Positions 17,873 to 25,487 of a DNA stretch of 64,000 nucleotides are shown piece after piece; the stretch's first letter is position 1; every line of letters starts with the position of its first letter. Origin of the DNA: Paenibacillus montanisoli (GTDB lineage: Bacteria > Bacillota > Bacilli > Paenibacillales > Paenibacillaceae); NCBI RefSeq assembly GCF_003268025.1, contig NZ_QLUW01000001.1, positions 1,240,001 to 1,304,000 on the forward strand. The letters run 5' to 3'. Under the pieces are notes generated by a model. That model was given only the letters and a program-made list of their open reading frames with translations. It did no database searches and was not told the origin of the DNA. Made by a program: the position numbers and the translations under genes.

Positions 17873-18664
17873 CTACATCAGCATGCTCGCGCCGTCGATC
17901 CGAATGGAGGCGCCCGTAATATATTCAGCTTCTTCGGATGCGAGGTAACAAATCATGGCAGCGACATCCGCCGGCATGCCAACCCGGCCGAGCGGAAATC
18001 TTTTAATAAAATCATCGGGCTTTCTCTCGCGCTCCAGCTTTTCCGCTTCTTCAGGGGTGATAATCGATCGCGTTTCGCTTGTTCCGGGCTTCCCGACATC
18101 AATGGCGCCAGGTTCGACCGTATTCACGGTGATACCATACTTGGCAAGCTCGATCGCGGCTTCTCTTCCAAGCATGGTGATCGCGCCCTTCGACATCGCG
18201 TAGACGACATCGAAGTCGGTCGGTCTTTTTCCGTGGACGGAGGAAACGTTAATAATTCTTCCGGATTGCTTCCTCTTCATGTAAGGGATGACGGCTTGCA
18301 TGCACTGCCAGTACCCTTTGGCGTTGGTGCGCATAATCCGGTCGTAGGTGTCTTCGTTATGATCAAAAAATCCGAAGTTAAGCTGCAAGGCGGCATTATT
18401 GACAAGAATATCGATTCCGCCGTAATGGCCGGCTACCTCTCGAATGAGATGGTCGATATCGCTCTTCACTGCCACATTGGCCTTCACGATAATCGCTTCG
18501 CCGCCTAAATCTTCGATTTGCTGCTTCGTGTGAATTGCTCCTGCATCGCTGGCATTATAATGAACGGCAATGCGGGCTCCGCGTCTTGCAAGCTCGATGG
18601 CGATCCCTTTGCCGAGTCCTTTGCCCGATCCGGTAACCAAGGCGATTTTACCGGCAAGATTCAT
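17873..18664 (-). CDS. SDR-family NAD(P)-dependent oxidoreductase (canonical)
   Basis: 263-residue classical short-chain dehydrogenase. It has the cofactor motif TGSGKGLG (G12, G16, G18), VNNAA, a catalytic S142 in NVSSVHG, Y155 and K159 in YAMSK, and a C-terminal YITGASIRIDG. ATG 18664 has an almost perfect AAAGGAGGTGATGG site. It may oxidise a sugar to its lactone or a 2-keto-3-deoxy acid to a diketo acid. The next gene upstream in this operon is a second, degenerate SDR with the same Y155/K159 spacing. Confidence 0.92.
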   Translation of the reverse strand: MNLAGKIALVTGSGKGLGKGIAIELARRGARIAVHYNASDAGAIHTKQQIEDLGGEAIIVKANVAVKSDIDHLIREVAGHYGGIDILVNNAALQLNFGFFDHNEDTYDRIMRTNAKGYWQCMQAVIPYMKRKQSGRIINVSSVHGKRPTDFDVVYAMSKGAITMLGREAAIELAKYGITVNTVEPGAIDVGKPGTSETRSIITPEEAEKLERERKPDDFIKRFPLGRVGMPADVAAMICYLASEEAEYITGASIRIDGASMLM

Positions 18665-18694
18665 TGTTCCATCACCTCCTTTAAGGCTGTCGCA

Positions 18695-19477
18695 CTATTG
18701 TGGTTTTTTCATTCTGAAATCCAGATAATGGAGCAGGAAGCCGCCGTCAAACCGGATGTTGGCGCCGTTTACATACCTTGCTTCGTCGGAGCATAGGAAG
18801 AGGACAAGATTGCCTAAATCATCATGGGTGCCGAGAACGGCATTAGGGACTTTGTACTGATAGGAGTCGTAAAGGGCGGAAATGTCGCTTTTGAATCGTT
18901 CGTTATCGCCTTCGACAGGCCCCATTTGAATCAGATTGACGTTGATGCCGTGACGGCCCAGAACAAGCGCCGCTTCGCGGGCGAGCAGAGCAACCGCGCC
19001 TTTGGACGCGCTGTAAGCAAATGAGGAACCCGTCGGTTTACTGTCGTGAATGGAGCTGACATATACGACCTTCCCCGATTGTCTTGCCGCCATGAGTTTC
19101 CCGGCCGCCTGCGTGCAGATAAACGCGGACTTGGCGTTGGCATCCATGATTTCGTTGAACAATTGCTCCTCGCATGTTTCGATGAGGGCAGGCTTTACGA
19201 CGTCGCTGTTGTGGACGAGAATGTCGATCGGGCCTAATTGCCGCTCCGCTTCCTCCAGCATCGGAACGACCTCCGAGCTTTTGCAAAGATCCACTTGCAC
19301 GATAACGGCTTTCGACTCGCCGGTTTCTAAGCTCGCCGGATTCGTTTGATTCTCCGAGCCGGCGGCGGAGGTGTTGAGAATGAAATGAGCGCCTTCGGCT
19401 GCCAGACGGTTTATGATCGCTTTTCCTGAGAGGCTGTCGGCGTCTGTAATAAAAACGACTTTATTTTTTAATTTCAC
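18695..19477 (-). CDS. SDR-family protein with a degenerate cofactor motif
   Basis: 260 residues, homologous to the adjacent SDR, with catalytic S142 (VSSIHDS), Y155 and K159 (YSASK) kept and the usual YVNGANIRFDGG near the C-terminus. The nucleotide-binding glycine motif reads TDADSLSG (residues 11-18), so two of three glycines are lost, and NNAG is replaced by HNSD. It may bind cofactor differently, act as a partner of the canonical SDR, or have lost oxidoreductase function. GTG 19477 follows GGGAGGG. Confidence 0.85.
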   Translation of the reverse strand: MKLKNKVVFITDADSLSGKAIINRLAAEGAHFILNTSAAGSENQTNPASLETGESKAVIVQVDLCKSSEVVPMLEEAERQLGPIDILVHNSDVVKPALIETCEEQLFNEIMDANAKSAFICTQAAGKLMAARQSGKVVYVSSIHDSKPTGSSFAYSASKGAVALLAREAALVLGRHGINVNLIQMGPVEGDNERFKSDISALYDSYQYKVPNAVLGTHDDLGNLVLFLCSDEARYVNGANIRFDGGFLLHYLDFRMKKPQ

Positions 19478-19546
19478 AGCTCACGCCCTCCCTTTGAGAG
19501 TAATAGCAGTGATCGGATCGCAAATCGGTTCCGATCCGCCAACCGG

Positions 19547-20437
19547 TTACAACGGCTTATAATCTTTCATTTCCTTGTGCAGACGGAACGAAGCTTCCAC
19601 CATATCGTGCGTGAATGCCCGATCCCCTCTATTACTCTCCAGAGGAAAGCCTTGACCGCCGCTCAACTTAAACTCATCGAGCTTGCCGCACAGCCAATAA
19701 TACATTTCCGCTACCGCCCAGGATGGTTCCAGGCTGACGGGAATGGGGGAGTTGAACGTATACCAGCCGGTATTCTTGCCTTTGTAATTCGCCGTGTGCG
19801 GATCGAAATTAGGGTCTATCACCCAATCCCTCTCAGGAGGCACCGTGCGCCAATAATTATATTTCAGCAAATTGCGAGTAGCGGCCGCTGGTTTGTCCGT
19901 CGCGCGATGCCAGATCGGATAGGCGGTGATGAATACCGAACCGGCAGGCATGGCCGTGAAAATTTGATTGCGGAAGTTGCCGAAGTGACACATCCAATTC
20001 GTCGGAAGCGGAATGAGATGCGTTCCCGGCAGGAGTGCCGTAGGCCCCATGGCCATCGGCGTATCTTGGGGATAATAAAACACCTGGAGCGTGAACAGAG
20101 ACGGCGGGCTGCTTATCGATCCGGCATCCATATGCCAGCCGTTCGTGATTTTCCTTGCCCCTTCGGCCCGGTGGTTAACCATCAGATGCGGCAACCCGAA
20201 ATTTTTGCCCAAGAGGGAACGGACGGCGCCCGCAACCGCCGGATTCAACAGAACCTCGTTGACAAAGAAGCTCTCATCCAGAATGGAGTTCACGATAGAG
20301 GACGGATGCTCATTCAAATAGTCAAACGTTCGCCGGTTGGTCTCGTCGGGAATGACGCCTTCCAGCATGATGTATCCGTTTACGCAAAAATCAATGATTT
20401 CCTGGTCGGTGAGCGAAGGCTGGATATCGTTCAACAT
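19547..20437 (-). CDS. PhyH-family dioxygenase coupled to small protein (copy B)
   Basis: 296 residues starting MLNDIQPSLTD. ATG 20437 follows GAGGAGGT, whereas the upstream extension to 20473 lies inside the preceding gene and is not supported. The facial triad is intact: H102-M-D104 (GWHMDAGS) and H177 (PIWHRAT), with R188 as the anchor candidate. It is very similar to the 14279-15172 product, roughly half or more identical by eye. The start overlaps the stop of the small-protein gene by 7 bases. It precedes two SDRs, a dehydratase and an aldolase on one minus-strand transcript. Confidence 0.86.
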   Translation of the reverse strand: MLNDIQPSLTDQEIIDFCVNGYIMLEGVIPDETNRRTFDYLNEHPSSIVNSILDESFFVNEVLLNPAVAGAVRSLLGKNFGLPHLMVNHRAEGARKITNGWHMDAGSISSPPSLFTLQVFYYPQDTPMAMGPTALLPGTHLIPLPTNWMCHFGNFRNQIFTAMPAGSVFITAYPIWHRATDKPAAATRNLLKYNYWRTVPPERDWVIDPNFDPHTANYKGKNTGWYTFNSPIPVSLEPSWAVAEMYYWLCGKLDEFKLSGGQGFPLESNRGDRAFTHDMVEASFRLHKEMKDYKPL

Positions 20438-20799
20438 ACGACCTCCTCGATTTTTTCGAGAACAAATTCGCAAGGGATATATCTCAATTTTCCATCTTGA
20501 GGGAGCGGGAAAGAGATCGGAAATTGAACGACCCGCCAGCCGTCAAGAATCGCATCGGAAACGGTTTGATAGGGCCATTCGGCCGGATCGGCCGGACCGT
20601 CGGAAATGACGCCGTTCTCATATAGAGACATGGATTGGATGGTTGCGCTAACCGCCGAGCCGACCGCGACTAGAAATAATAGCTTTTGTCTCGTATTCCT
20701 TCCAGCAGTGAACGCTTCCGCCAGCTCTTGTTCGGTCAGTTCTCCGTTGCGCAGCTTCAGCAGGCATCGTTCTTGGATGGAAGTAATCGATAGTTTCAC
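20431..20799 (-). CDS. Unknown 122-residue protein paired with PhyH dioxygenase (copy B)
   Basis: First gene of the minus-strand operon. It is not a family I can name. It shares with the 13905-14282 product a helical N-terminus with RNGELTEQELAEAF, the stretch YENGVISDGPADPAEWPYQ, VSDAILDGWRVVQFP and PCEFVLEKIEE. GTG 20799 follows AAGGAGGTGAATCT. No Cys/His metal site or membrane span is clear. The repeated association and overlap with a PhyH gene suggest an accessory, substrate-handling or regulatory subunit. Confidence 0.8.
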   Translation of the reverse strand: MKLSITSIQERCLLKLRNGELTEQELAEAFTAGRNTRQKLLFLVAVGSAVSATIQSMSLYENGVISDGPADPAEWPYQTVSDAILDGWRVVQFPISFPLPQDGKLRYIPCEFVLEKIEEVVC

Positions 20800-20816
20800 A
20801 GATTCACCTCCTTCAG

Positions 20817-20830
20817 ATGATCAGACGTTA
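20817..20830. promoter_or_regulatory. Candidate GntR operator, site 1
   Basis: ATGATCAGACGTTA matches the 14-base motif ATGRTCWGAYGTTW also found at 22875-22888 and 23989-24002. It lies about 5-18 bases downstream of the predicted start of the minus-strand operon, a repressor-type position. The core GTC/ATC-N-GAC resembles operators of FadR-type GntR proteins. Confidence 0.55.
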
Positions 20831-20841
20831 TGATATTTACT

Positions 20842-20870
20842 ATGCTAACCTATATTTTTCCAGAGTTCAA
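20842..20870 (-). promoter_or_regulatory. Predicted sigma-A promoter of the small protein-PhyH-SDR operon
   Basis: On the minus strand, TTGAAC (20870-20865) and TAGCAT (20847-20842) are separated by 17 bases. Candidate operator site 1 follows directly. Confidence 0.5.
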
Positions 20871-20885
20871 GAAAAATGTTTACTG

Positions 20886-20914
20886 TTGACAACGCAACGA
20901 AGGCGTTTTACATT
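20886..20914 (+). promoter_or_regulatory. Predicted promoter of the EamA transporter gene
   Basis: TTGACA (20886-20891), a 17-base spacer and TACATT (20909-20914). The -10 lies inside a palindrome (20906-20925). Confidence 0.55.
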
Positions 20915-20925
20915 AATGTGTAAAA
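20906..20925. promoter_or_regulatory. Palindromic operator candidate over the EamA -10
   Basis: TTTTACA (20906-20912) and TGTAAAA (20919-20925) flank TTAATG, and ACATTAATGT within it is itself a perfect dyad. It covers the -10 box, a classical repressor position, and differs from the GntR-like motif. Confidence 0.5.
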
Positions 20926-20985
20926 TGCAATGAGCGGGAAATGGGATGGTCTACTTCAGTAGCTTATGTCATGCGGGAGGCGGAC

Positions 20986-21903
20986 ATGAAAGGGAACTGG
21001 ATCTATTACGCTGGTTTAGTAGCCGTCTCCGCCATATGGGGATCCAACTACGCATTTACAAGATATGTACTGGAGTCGCTTGATCCTGTCTTATATACGT
21101 TCATACGCTTTGTTATCGCACTCCCTCTATTTTTCATTTTGTTAAAACTGCGGGAAGGCAATGTGAAGATCGAAGCAAGGGATGCAGGGAAAATCGCGTT
21201 AGCCGGGTTGCTTGGCGTTACCATCTTGGAGTTCTCCTCGATCAATGCCATCAAATATACGACGCTGACCAATGCCTCCTTGCTCTCAACAGCGCCTTTG
21301 CCGATTTTTGTAGCGCTTTTCTCGCTGTTTGCGAACGAAACGATGACCGCCCGCTTATTGGTTGGAGGCGGAGCGGCTATTACGGGAGTATGCCTCATTA
21401 TTTTGGGAGGCCATGGAAGCTTCGACCTAAACTCCCATTATATGCTCGGAAACATGCTGGCCTTGAATGTAAGCATCGTAGGCGCCTTGTATTCCTTGTT
21501 TTCGATGTCGCTTATGAGGAAATATTCAGCGCTTCGAATGACGTCATGGTTCATCTTATTCGGCACGATATTCATGATTCCTTTTACATGGAGCTCGTGG
21601 GAGAAAGTAAATTGGGCAGAGCTTGCCGCACCTGTCTATGCGGCATTGATTTATAATGTGCTGCTCTGTACGGTCCTATCATTCGTAATCTGGAATATTT
21701 GCATGAAAAAACTCGGTGCGACCAAGGCCAGCTTTTTCCGCTATATTACTCCCATGGCAGCGGCAATTGTCGGGTTTCTTATCTACCGGGAGCCGAGCGG
21801 AACGCTGCAGCTTATCGGCGCATTCATTATTTGCTTCGGCTTAATTTGGATCAATACCGAGAAAGCAGCGACTGTTATTCACAAGAAAGACGCCAAGGCG
21901 TAA
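20986..21903 (+). CDS. EamA/DMT-superfamily membrane transporter
   Basis: 305 residues with about ten hydrophobic segments in two EamA repeats. SAIWGSNYAFTRYVL near the N-terminus and RYITPMAAAIVGFLIYREP in the last part are typical of drug/metabolite transporters that export amino acids or metabolites. ATG 20986 has GGGAGG 5 bases before it; an earlier ATG at 20941 would add 15 residues and has only a weak site. It is divergent from the minus-strand PhyH operon. It could export a pathway intermediate. Confidence 0.86.
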   Translation: MKGNWIYYAGLVAVSAIWGSNYAFTRYVLESLDPVLYTFIRFVIALPLFFILLKLREGNVKIEARDAGKIALAGLLGVTILEFSSINAIKYTTLTNASLLSTAPLPIFVALFSLFANETMTARLLVGGGAAITGVCLIILGGHGSFDLNSHYMLGNMLALNVSIVGALYSLFSMSLMRKYSALRMTSWFILFGTIFMIPFTWSSWEKVNWAELAAPVYAALIYNVLLCTVLSFVIWNICMKKLGATKASFFRYITPMAAAIVGFLIYREPSGTLQLIGAFIICFGLIWINTEKAATVIHKKDAKA

Positions 21904-22052
21904 AAACTGGCACATGCAGCGCGATCTCTCGCGCGTGCGAAAAAGGTTGCGATTGCGATCCCCTCATCGGTTTTAGTGTTCGATTGTGTATGCTAAAATA
22001 AAAAGAACAGCGAGAATCGAGATGCACACATATACAGGGTGAGGGATCGGTA

Positions 22053-22838
22053 ATGTCGGAGACACTTAAAGAGAAAATGCGTAAAAGGATGCCGGCTTAC
22101 GGCACGTTTGTTTTTGAATTTTTCGAATCCGGCGTTCCGCTTATCGTAAAGCAAGCGGGGGCCGACTTTATCGTTTGGGATATGGAGCATTCCTCCGTTT
22201 CTTTGGACAGGCTTAAACCTTTGCTTACGATCTGTCGATCGGAAGGTATTGTTCCTATCGTTCGCGTGCCAAATTCGGAGCGCCATTTTGTATCCCGAGT
22301 GCTGGATATCGGCGCGCAAGGCATACTTGTTCCGATGGTGGAATCAGTAGAGCAAATGATTTCCGTCATCACTTATGCCAAATACAGTCCGATCGGTCTG
22401 AGGGGAAGCGCTTTCGGACTGGCGCATGACAGGTACGAGTATGGTTCCGTGCCGGAAAAAATGAAAATGCTCAACGATTCCGTCATTCTTCTGCCCTTAA
22501 TCGAGTCAAAGGCGGGGGTCGAAGCAGCCGAAGAGATCGCCGGTTTGAGCGAAATTGACGCATTGTGGCTCGGACCCCTCGATCTGGCGCATTCGTTAGG
22601 GATTCCGGGTGATTACGACCATCCGCTATTTCGCGAGGCGGTGCTTCACATTTCAAGGGCTTGCGAGAAAGCGGGAAAGACCTTCGGCATCGTTTGCAAT
22701 GAAACCGATGTGGACTTCTGGTATTCTTTCGGGGCAAGATTATTTTCCTATTCTGCCGATGTTTGGCTGCTTAGGGATGCTTTAAAGCGGGGGTTGACTA
22801 CTATTCAAGCTTCGATACCCGGCGGACAACCTGATTAG
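22053..22838 (+). CDS. HpcH/HpaI-family aldolase (first)
   Basis: 261-residue class II (metal-dependent) aldolase of the HpcH/HpaI family. Catalytic H46 (WDMEHS), R71 (PIVRVP) and metal ligands E151 (LPLIES) and D177 (LGPLDL) are all visible. Relatives cleave 2-keto-3-deoxy sugar acids (rhamnonate, glucarate) or 4-hydroxy-2-oxoacids to pyruvate and an aldehyde. With the AldA-type dehydrogenase downstream, lactaldehyde is a plausible product. The ribosome binding site is weak (GGTGAGG). The gene ends in a hairpin and appears to be its own unit between the transporter and the regulator. Confidence 0.88.
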   Translation: MSETLKEKMRKRMPAYGTFVFEFFESGVPLIVKQAGADFIVWDMEHSSVSLDRLKPLLTICRSEGIVPIVRVPNSERHFVSRVLDIGAQGILVPMVESVEQMISVITYAKYSPIGLRGSAFGLAHDRYEYGSVPEKMKMLNDSVILLPLIESKAGVEAAEEIAGLSEIDALWLGPLDLAHSLGIPGDYDHPLFREAVLHISRACEKAGKTFGIVCNETDVDFWYSFGARLFSYSADVWLLRDALKRGLTTIQASIPGGQPD

Positions 22839-22850
22839 GTTGTCCGCTTC
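22822..22850 (+). terminator. Terminator-like hairpin at the end of the first HpcH aldolase gene
   Basis: A 10-bp perfect stem pairs GCGGACAACC (22822-22831) with 22838-22847 and overlaps the stop codon. The T-tract after it is poor, so termination may be partial. Confidence 0.6.
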
Positions 22851-23152
22851 ATCAGACCGGAAATTTCTGTATGCAAACGTCAGACCATTTGATAAAATGA
22901 TGTTAGTCACACGGTATCTCCGCTTGAGAGGGTTTTAGGCGGGACACCTCATCTCTTTAGATGGAAAAAAACGGAAGTATTAAGCGCTGCTTTAGCGAAT
23001 GTTCGGGAACATTTATAGGCGACAGTTCCCGCTGTGGTTACGATACATGTAACCATTGAGTGTTCCTCATTTGGAAGGCGGAAGCCGGAACGTTGGAAAG
23101 TATTGATAGATTACTAGAAAATCATACTGAAGCTGTTGGAGGTATTTAGACT
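22851..23152. other. Structured non-coding leader before the GntR regulator
   Basis: About 300 bases without a secure gene. It contains the GntR-like site 2, a palindrome at 22998-23013 (AATGTTC-GG-GAACATT) and another at 23035-23055 (TGGTTAC-7-GTAACCA). A 32-codon frame with four cysteines starts at ATG 22961 and ends at 23059 but lacks a ribosome binding site. I see no known riboswitch class. Confidence 0.4.
22875..22888. promoter_or_regulatory. Candidate GntR operator, site 2
   Basis: Read on the minus strand it is ATGGTCTGACGTTT, matching sites 1 and 3 at 11 and 11 of 14 positions, with a GTC-N-GAC core. It lies upstream of the GntR gene at 23153, suggesting autoregulation. Confidence 0.5.
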
Positions 23153-23887
23153 ATGATACGGAACAAAGTGACGCAAGTGGAGAGAAAGACGGTTGCCCAG
23201 AACATTTTGCAGCAGTTGATCGAACTCATTATGAACGGAACGCTTGCGCCTGGGGAGAAGCTGCCGACGGAGTTTCAGCTTATGGAAATGTTCGGCGCAG
23301 GCCGCAGTTCGCTTCGCGAAGCGATCAAGGCTTTAGCAGCGCTGGGCCTGATCGAAGTGCGCGTGCCGGAGGGGACGTTCGTATCTGCAACGATGGGCGG
23401 TTTTTTTACGAAACAATTGGCTCTCGTCTCGAAAATCTCTTTCGACAACATCGTGGAATTAATCGAAGCACGCATCAAGATTGAGACCGATCTGGCGGAA
23501 TTGGCAGCATGGAAAAGCACGGAAGAGGAGTTGAAAGAGCTCCACGACTGCCTCGAATTGATGAGAACCGCCGAGAACAACGTTCAGTTTACGCAAGGGG
23601 ATTTGCAATTTCACATACAGCTGGGCAACATGGCAAAAAACTCATTCCTAATTCATGTTTTGCATATTCTGCATGATATTACCGCCACTTGGATTATGAA
23701 AGTCATACAGACGGAATCGTCAAAGAAGCTGGCGGTTTCTCAGCATGAGCGCATATACCAGGCAGTTGCATCCAAGGATCCGGCTGCTGCCGGCCAAGCG
23801 ATGACCGAGCATTTGGAATCCGTTAGTGCCCTGCTGCTCGAAGTGCGTGATAAGGAATTGAAGCAAGTTAATTCACAGCAGGAATGA
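23153..23887 (+). CDS. FadR-subfamily GntR transcriptional regulator
   Basis: 244 residues. The N-terminal winged helix-turn-helix (about 15-80) has the GntR signature LAPGEKLPTEFQLMEMFGAG and SRSSLREAIKALAALGLIEV-like sequence (GRSSLREAIKALAALGLIE). The C-terminal FCD domain is all-helical with candidate metal/ligand residues in EARIKIE, DLQFHIQLG and SQHERIYQAV. FCD regulators usually sense sugar acids or other carboxylates and repress catabolic operons. It lies between the aldolase and the 16-gene operon and is flanked by copies of a GntR-like operator motif. ATG 23153 follows GGAGG. Confidence 0.9.
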   Translation: MIRNKVTQVERKTVAQNILQQLIELIMNGTLAPGEKLPTEFQLMEMFGAGRSSLREAIKALAALGLIEVRVPEGTFVSATMGGFFTKQLALVSKISFDNIVELIEARIKIETDLAELAAWKSTEEELKELHDCLELMRTAENNVQFTQGDLQFHIQLGNMAKNSFLIHVLHILHDITATWIMKVIQTESSKKLAVSQHERIYQAVASKDPAAAGQAMTEHLESVSALLLEVRDKELKQVNSQQE

Positions 23888-23892
23888 CATTC

Positions 23893-23935
23893 AACGGTTG
23901 AGAGGAGAATTGCTCTTTCTCAACCGTTTTGTTTT
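23893..23935 (+). terminator. Rho-independent terminator after the GntR gene
   Basis: An 11-bp stem pairs AACGGTTGAGA (23893-23903) with 23918-23928, followed by TTGTTTTT. It separates the regulator from the aldA operon. Confidence 0.8.
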
Positions 23936-23946
23936 TAATTTTTGCA

Positions 23947-23976
23947 TTGACAATAGGAAACTTAAGGCAGTATCTT
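23947..23976 (+). promoter_or_regulatory. Predicted promoter of the aldA operon
   Basis: TTGACA (23947-23952) and TATCTT (23971-23976), 18-base spacing. Candidate operator site 3 starts 12 bases further on, so a bound repressor would block initiation or early elongation. Confidence 0.55.
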
Positions 23977-23988
23977 AAATAATATCAT

Positions 23989-24002
23989 ATGGTCAGATGT
24001 TA
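23989..24002. promoter_or_regulatory. Candidate GntR operator, site 3
   Basis: ATGGTCAGATGTTA differs from site 1 at two of 14 positions. It lies between the predicted aldA promoter and the AAAAAGGAGGAG ribosome binding site. Confidence 0.55.
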
Positions 24003-24024
24003 AGACTAAAAAGGAGGAGAAGGC

Positions 24025-25479
24025 ATGTCGGCTGTTAAATATCAACCGTTTATTGATGGTCAATTTGTTTCATCTTCATCGTGGGACTATATATCGGTCA
24101 TTAATCCGTCTACGGGGGAAGCGCTTTCGCAAATTCCAGAATGCACATCGGCTAATGTTCGGTCTGCTGTTAACGCGGCGGAGCGCGCCCAGAAGTCTTG
24201 GGCCAAGACGCCCGCGATCCAACGTGCCGGCCATTTGCGCAAAATATCTCAGAAAATCCGGGAAAACGTGAACTTTCTCGCACGGACGATTTCGGCTGAA
24301 CAAGGCAAGACCTTAGGTCTCGCCGAAGTCGAGGTTAATTTCACAGCCGATTACATCGACTACATGGCGGAGTGGGCGCGCCGGTACGAGGGAGAGATTC
24401 TGCAGAGCGATCGTCCGAACGAAAACATTCTCATGTTCAAACAACCGATCGGCGTCATCGGCGGCATCCTGCCATGGAACTTCCCATTCTTCCTGATCGC
24501 CCGCAAGATGGCTCCGGCACTTATCACGGGCAACACCATCGTGATTAAGCCGAGCGAGGAAACGCCGAACAACGCATTCGAATTTGCGAAGCTCGTTGCT
24601 GAAACCGACCTGCCGGCAGGGGTCTTCAATCTTGTATCAGGCAAAGGCGAAACTGTCGGCCAGGAGCTATCGGCGAATCCGAAGATCGGCATGATTTCCT
24701 TTACTGGCAGTGTTGAAACCGGTTCCAAAATTATGGCGGCGGCTGCCAAAAATATTACGAAAGTATCGCTTGAGCTCGGCGGCAAGGCGCCTGCCATCGT
24801 CATGGACGACGCGGATCTCGATCTTGCGGCGGAAAGCATCAAAGATTCCCGAATCATTAATTCCGGCCAAGTGTGCAACTGCGCGGAGCGCGTATACGTG
24901 CATGAAGCGGTGGCCGAACAATTCGTAGCGAAGCTGACGGCAGCCATGCAGCGCGCTAAATTCGGCAATCCGCTCACTGAGCCGGATGTGGACTACGGGC
25001 CGCTGATCAACGCGCAAGGGCTCGCGAAAGTGGAGCGGCTTGTCGCCAGCGCGGTCGAAGCGGGCGCGAAAGTCGTGACAGGCGGACGCAGGGCCGACCG
25101 CCCGGAAGGAGCTTATTACGAGCCGACGGTACTCGTGAATGTGACGCAAGATATGGACATTATCAAGAAGGAAACGTTCGGCCCTGTCATTCCGGTCGTC
25201 ACGTTCAAGAATCTGGACGAAGCGATCGAGCTCGCGAACGAAACCGAATATGGCCTGACCTCCTCGATTTACTCCCGCAGCATCGACGTCATAATGCGGG
25301 CCAGCAATGAACTGAAATTCGGAGAAACGTACGTGAACCGCGAGAATTTCGAGGCGATGCAGGGCTTTCACGCCGGTTGGCGCAAGTCCGGGATCGGTGG
25401 TGCGGACGGCAAGCACGGGTTGGAGGAATATTTGCAAACCCATATGGTGTATATCCAATACGATCTTAATAAGAAATAG
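24025..25479 (+). CDS. aldA: Lactaldehyde/glycolaldehyde dehydrogenase (AldA-type)
   Basis: 484-residue aldehyde dehydrogenase very similar along its whole length to Escherichia coli AldA; shared stretches include FTADYIDYMAEWARRYEGEI, ELGGKAPAIVMDDADL and GFHAGWRKSGIGGADGKHG. Catalytic C284 (GQVCNC), E250 (LELGGK) and N152 (PWNFPF) are present. AldA oxidises L-lactaldehyde, a product of rhamnose/fucose breakdown, to L-lactate with NAD. It is the first gene of a long operon; ATG 24025 follows AAGGAGGAG. The next gene begins 8 bases after its stop. Confidence 0.92.
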   Translation: MSAVKYQPFIDGQFVSSSSWDYISVINPSTGEALSQIPECTSANVRSAVNAAERAQKSWAKTPAIQRAGHLRKISQKIRENVNFLARTISAEQGKTLGLAEVEVNFTADYIDYMAEWARRYEGEILQSDRPNENILMFKQPIGVIGGILPWNFPFFLIARKMAPALITGNTIVIKPSEETPNNAFEFAKLVAETDLPAGVFNLVSGKGETVGQELSANPKIGMISFTGSVETGSKIMAAAAKNITKVSLELGGKAPAIVMDDADLDLAAESIKDSRIINSGQVCNCAERVYVHEAVAEQFVAKLTAAMQRAKFGNPLTEPDVDYGPLINAQGLAKVERLVASAVEAGAKVVTGGRRADRPEGAYYEPTVLVNVTQDMDIIKKETFGPVIPVVTFKNLDEAIELANETEYGLTSSIYSRSIDVIMRASNELKFGETYVNRENFEAMQGFHAGWRKSGIGGADGKHGLEEYLQTHMVYIQYDLNKK

Positions 25480-25487
25480 GTGAAGGC

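Noticed and set aside
22053..22838. Placing the first HpcH aldolase in one operon with the EamA gene
   Set aside because: A 149-base gap separates them and no ribosome-coupled spacing is seen. I found neither a clear terminator nor a convincing promoter, so I left the unit undefined.
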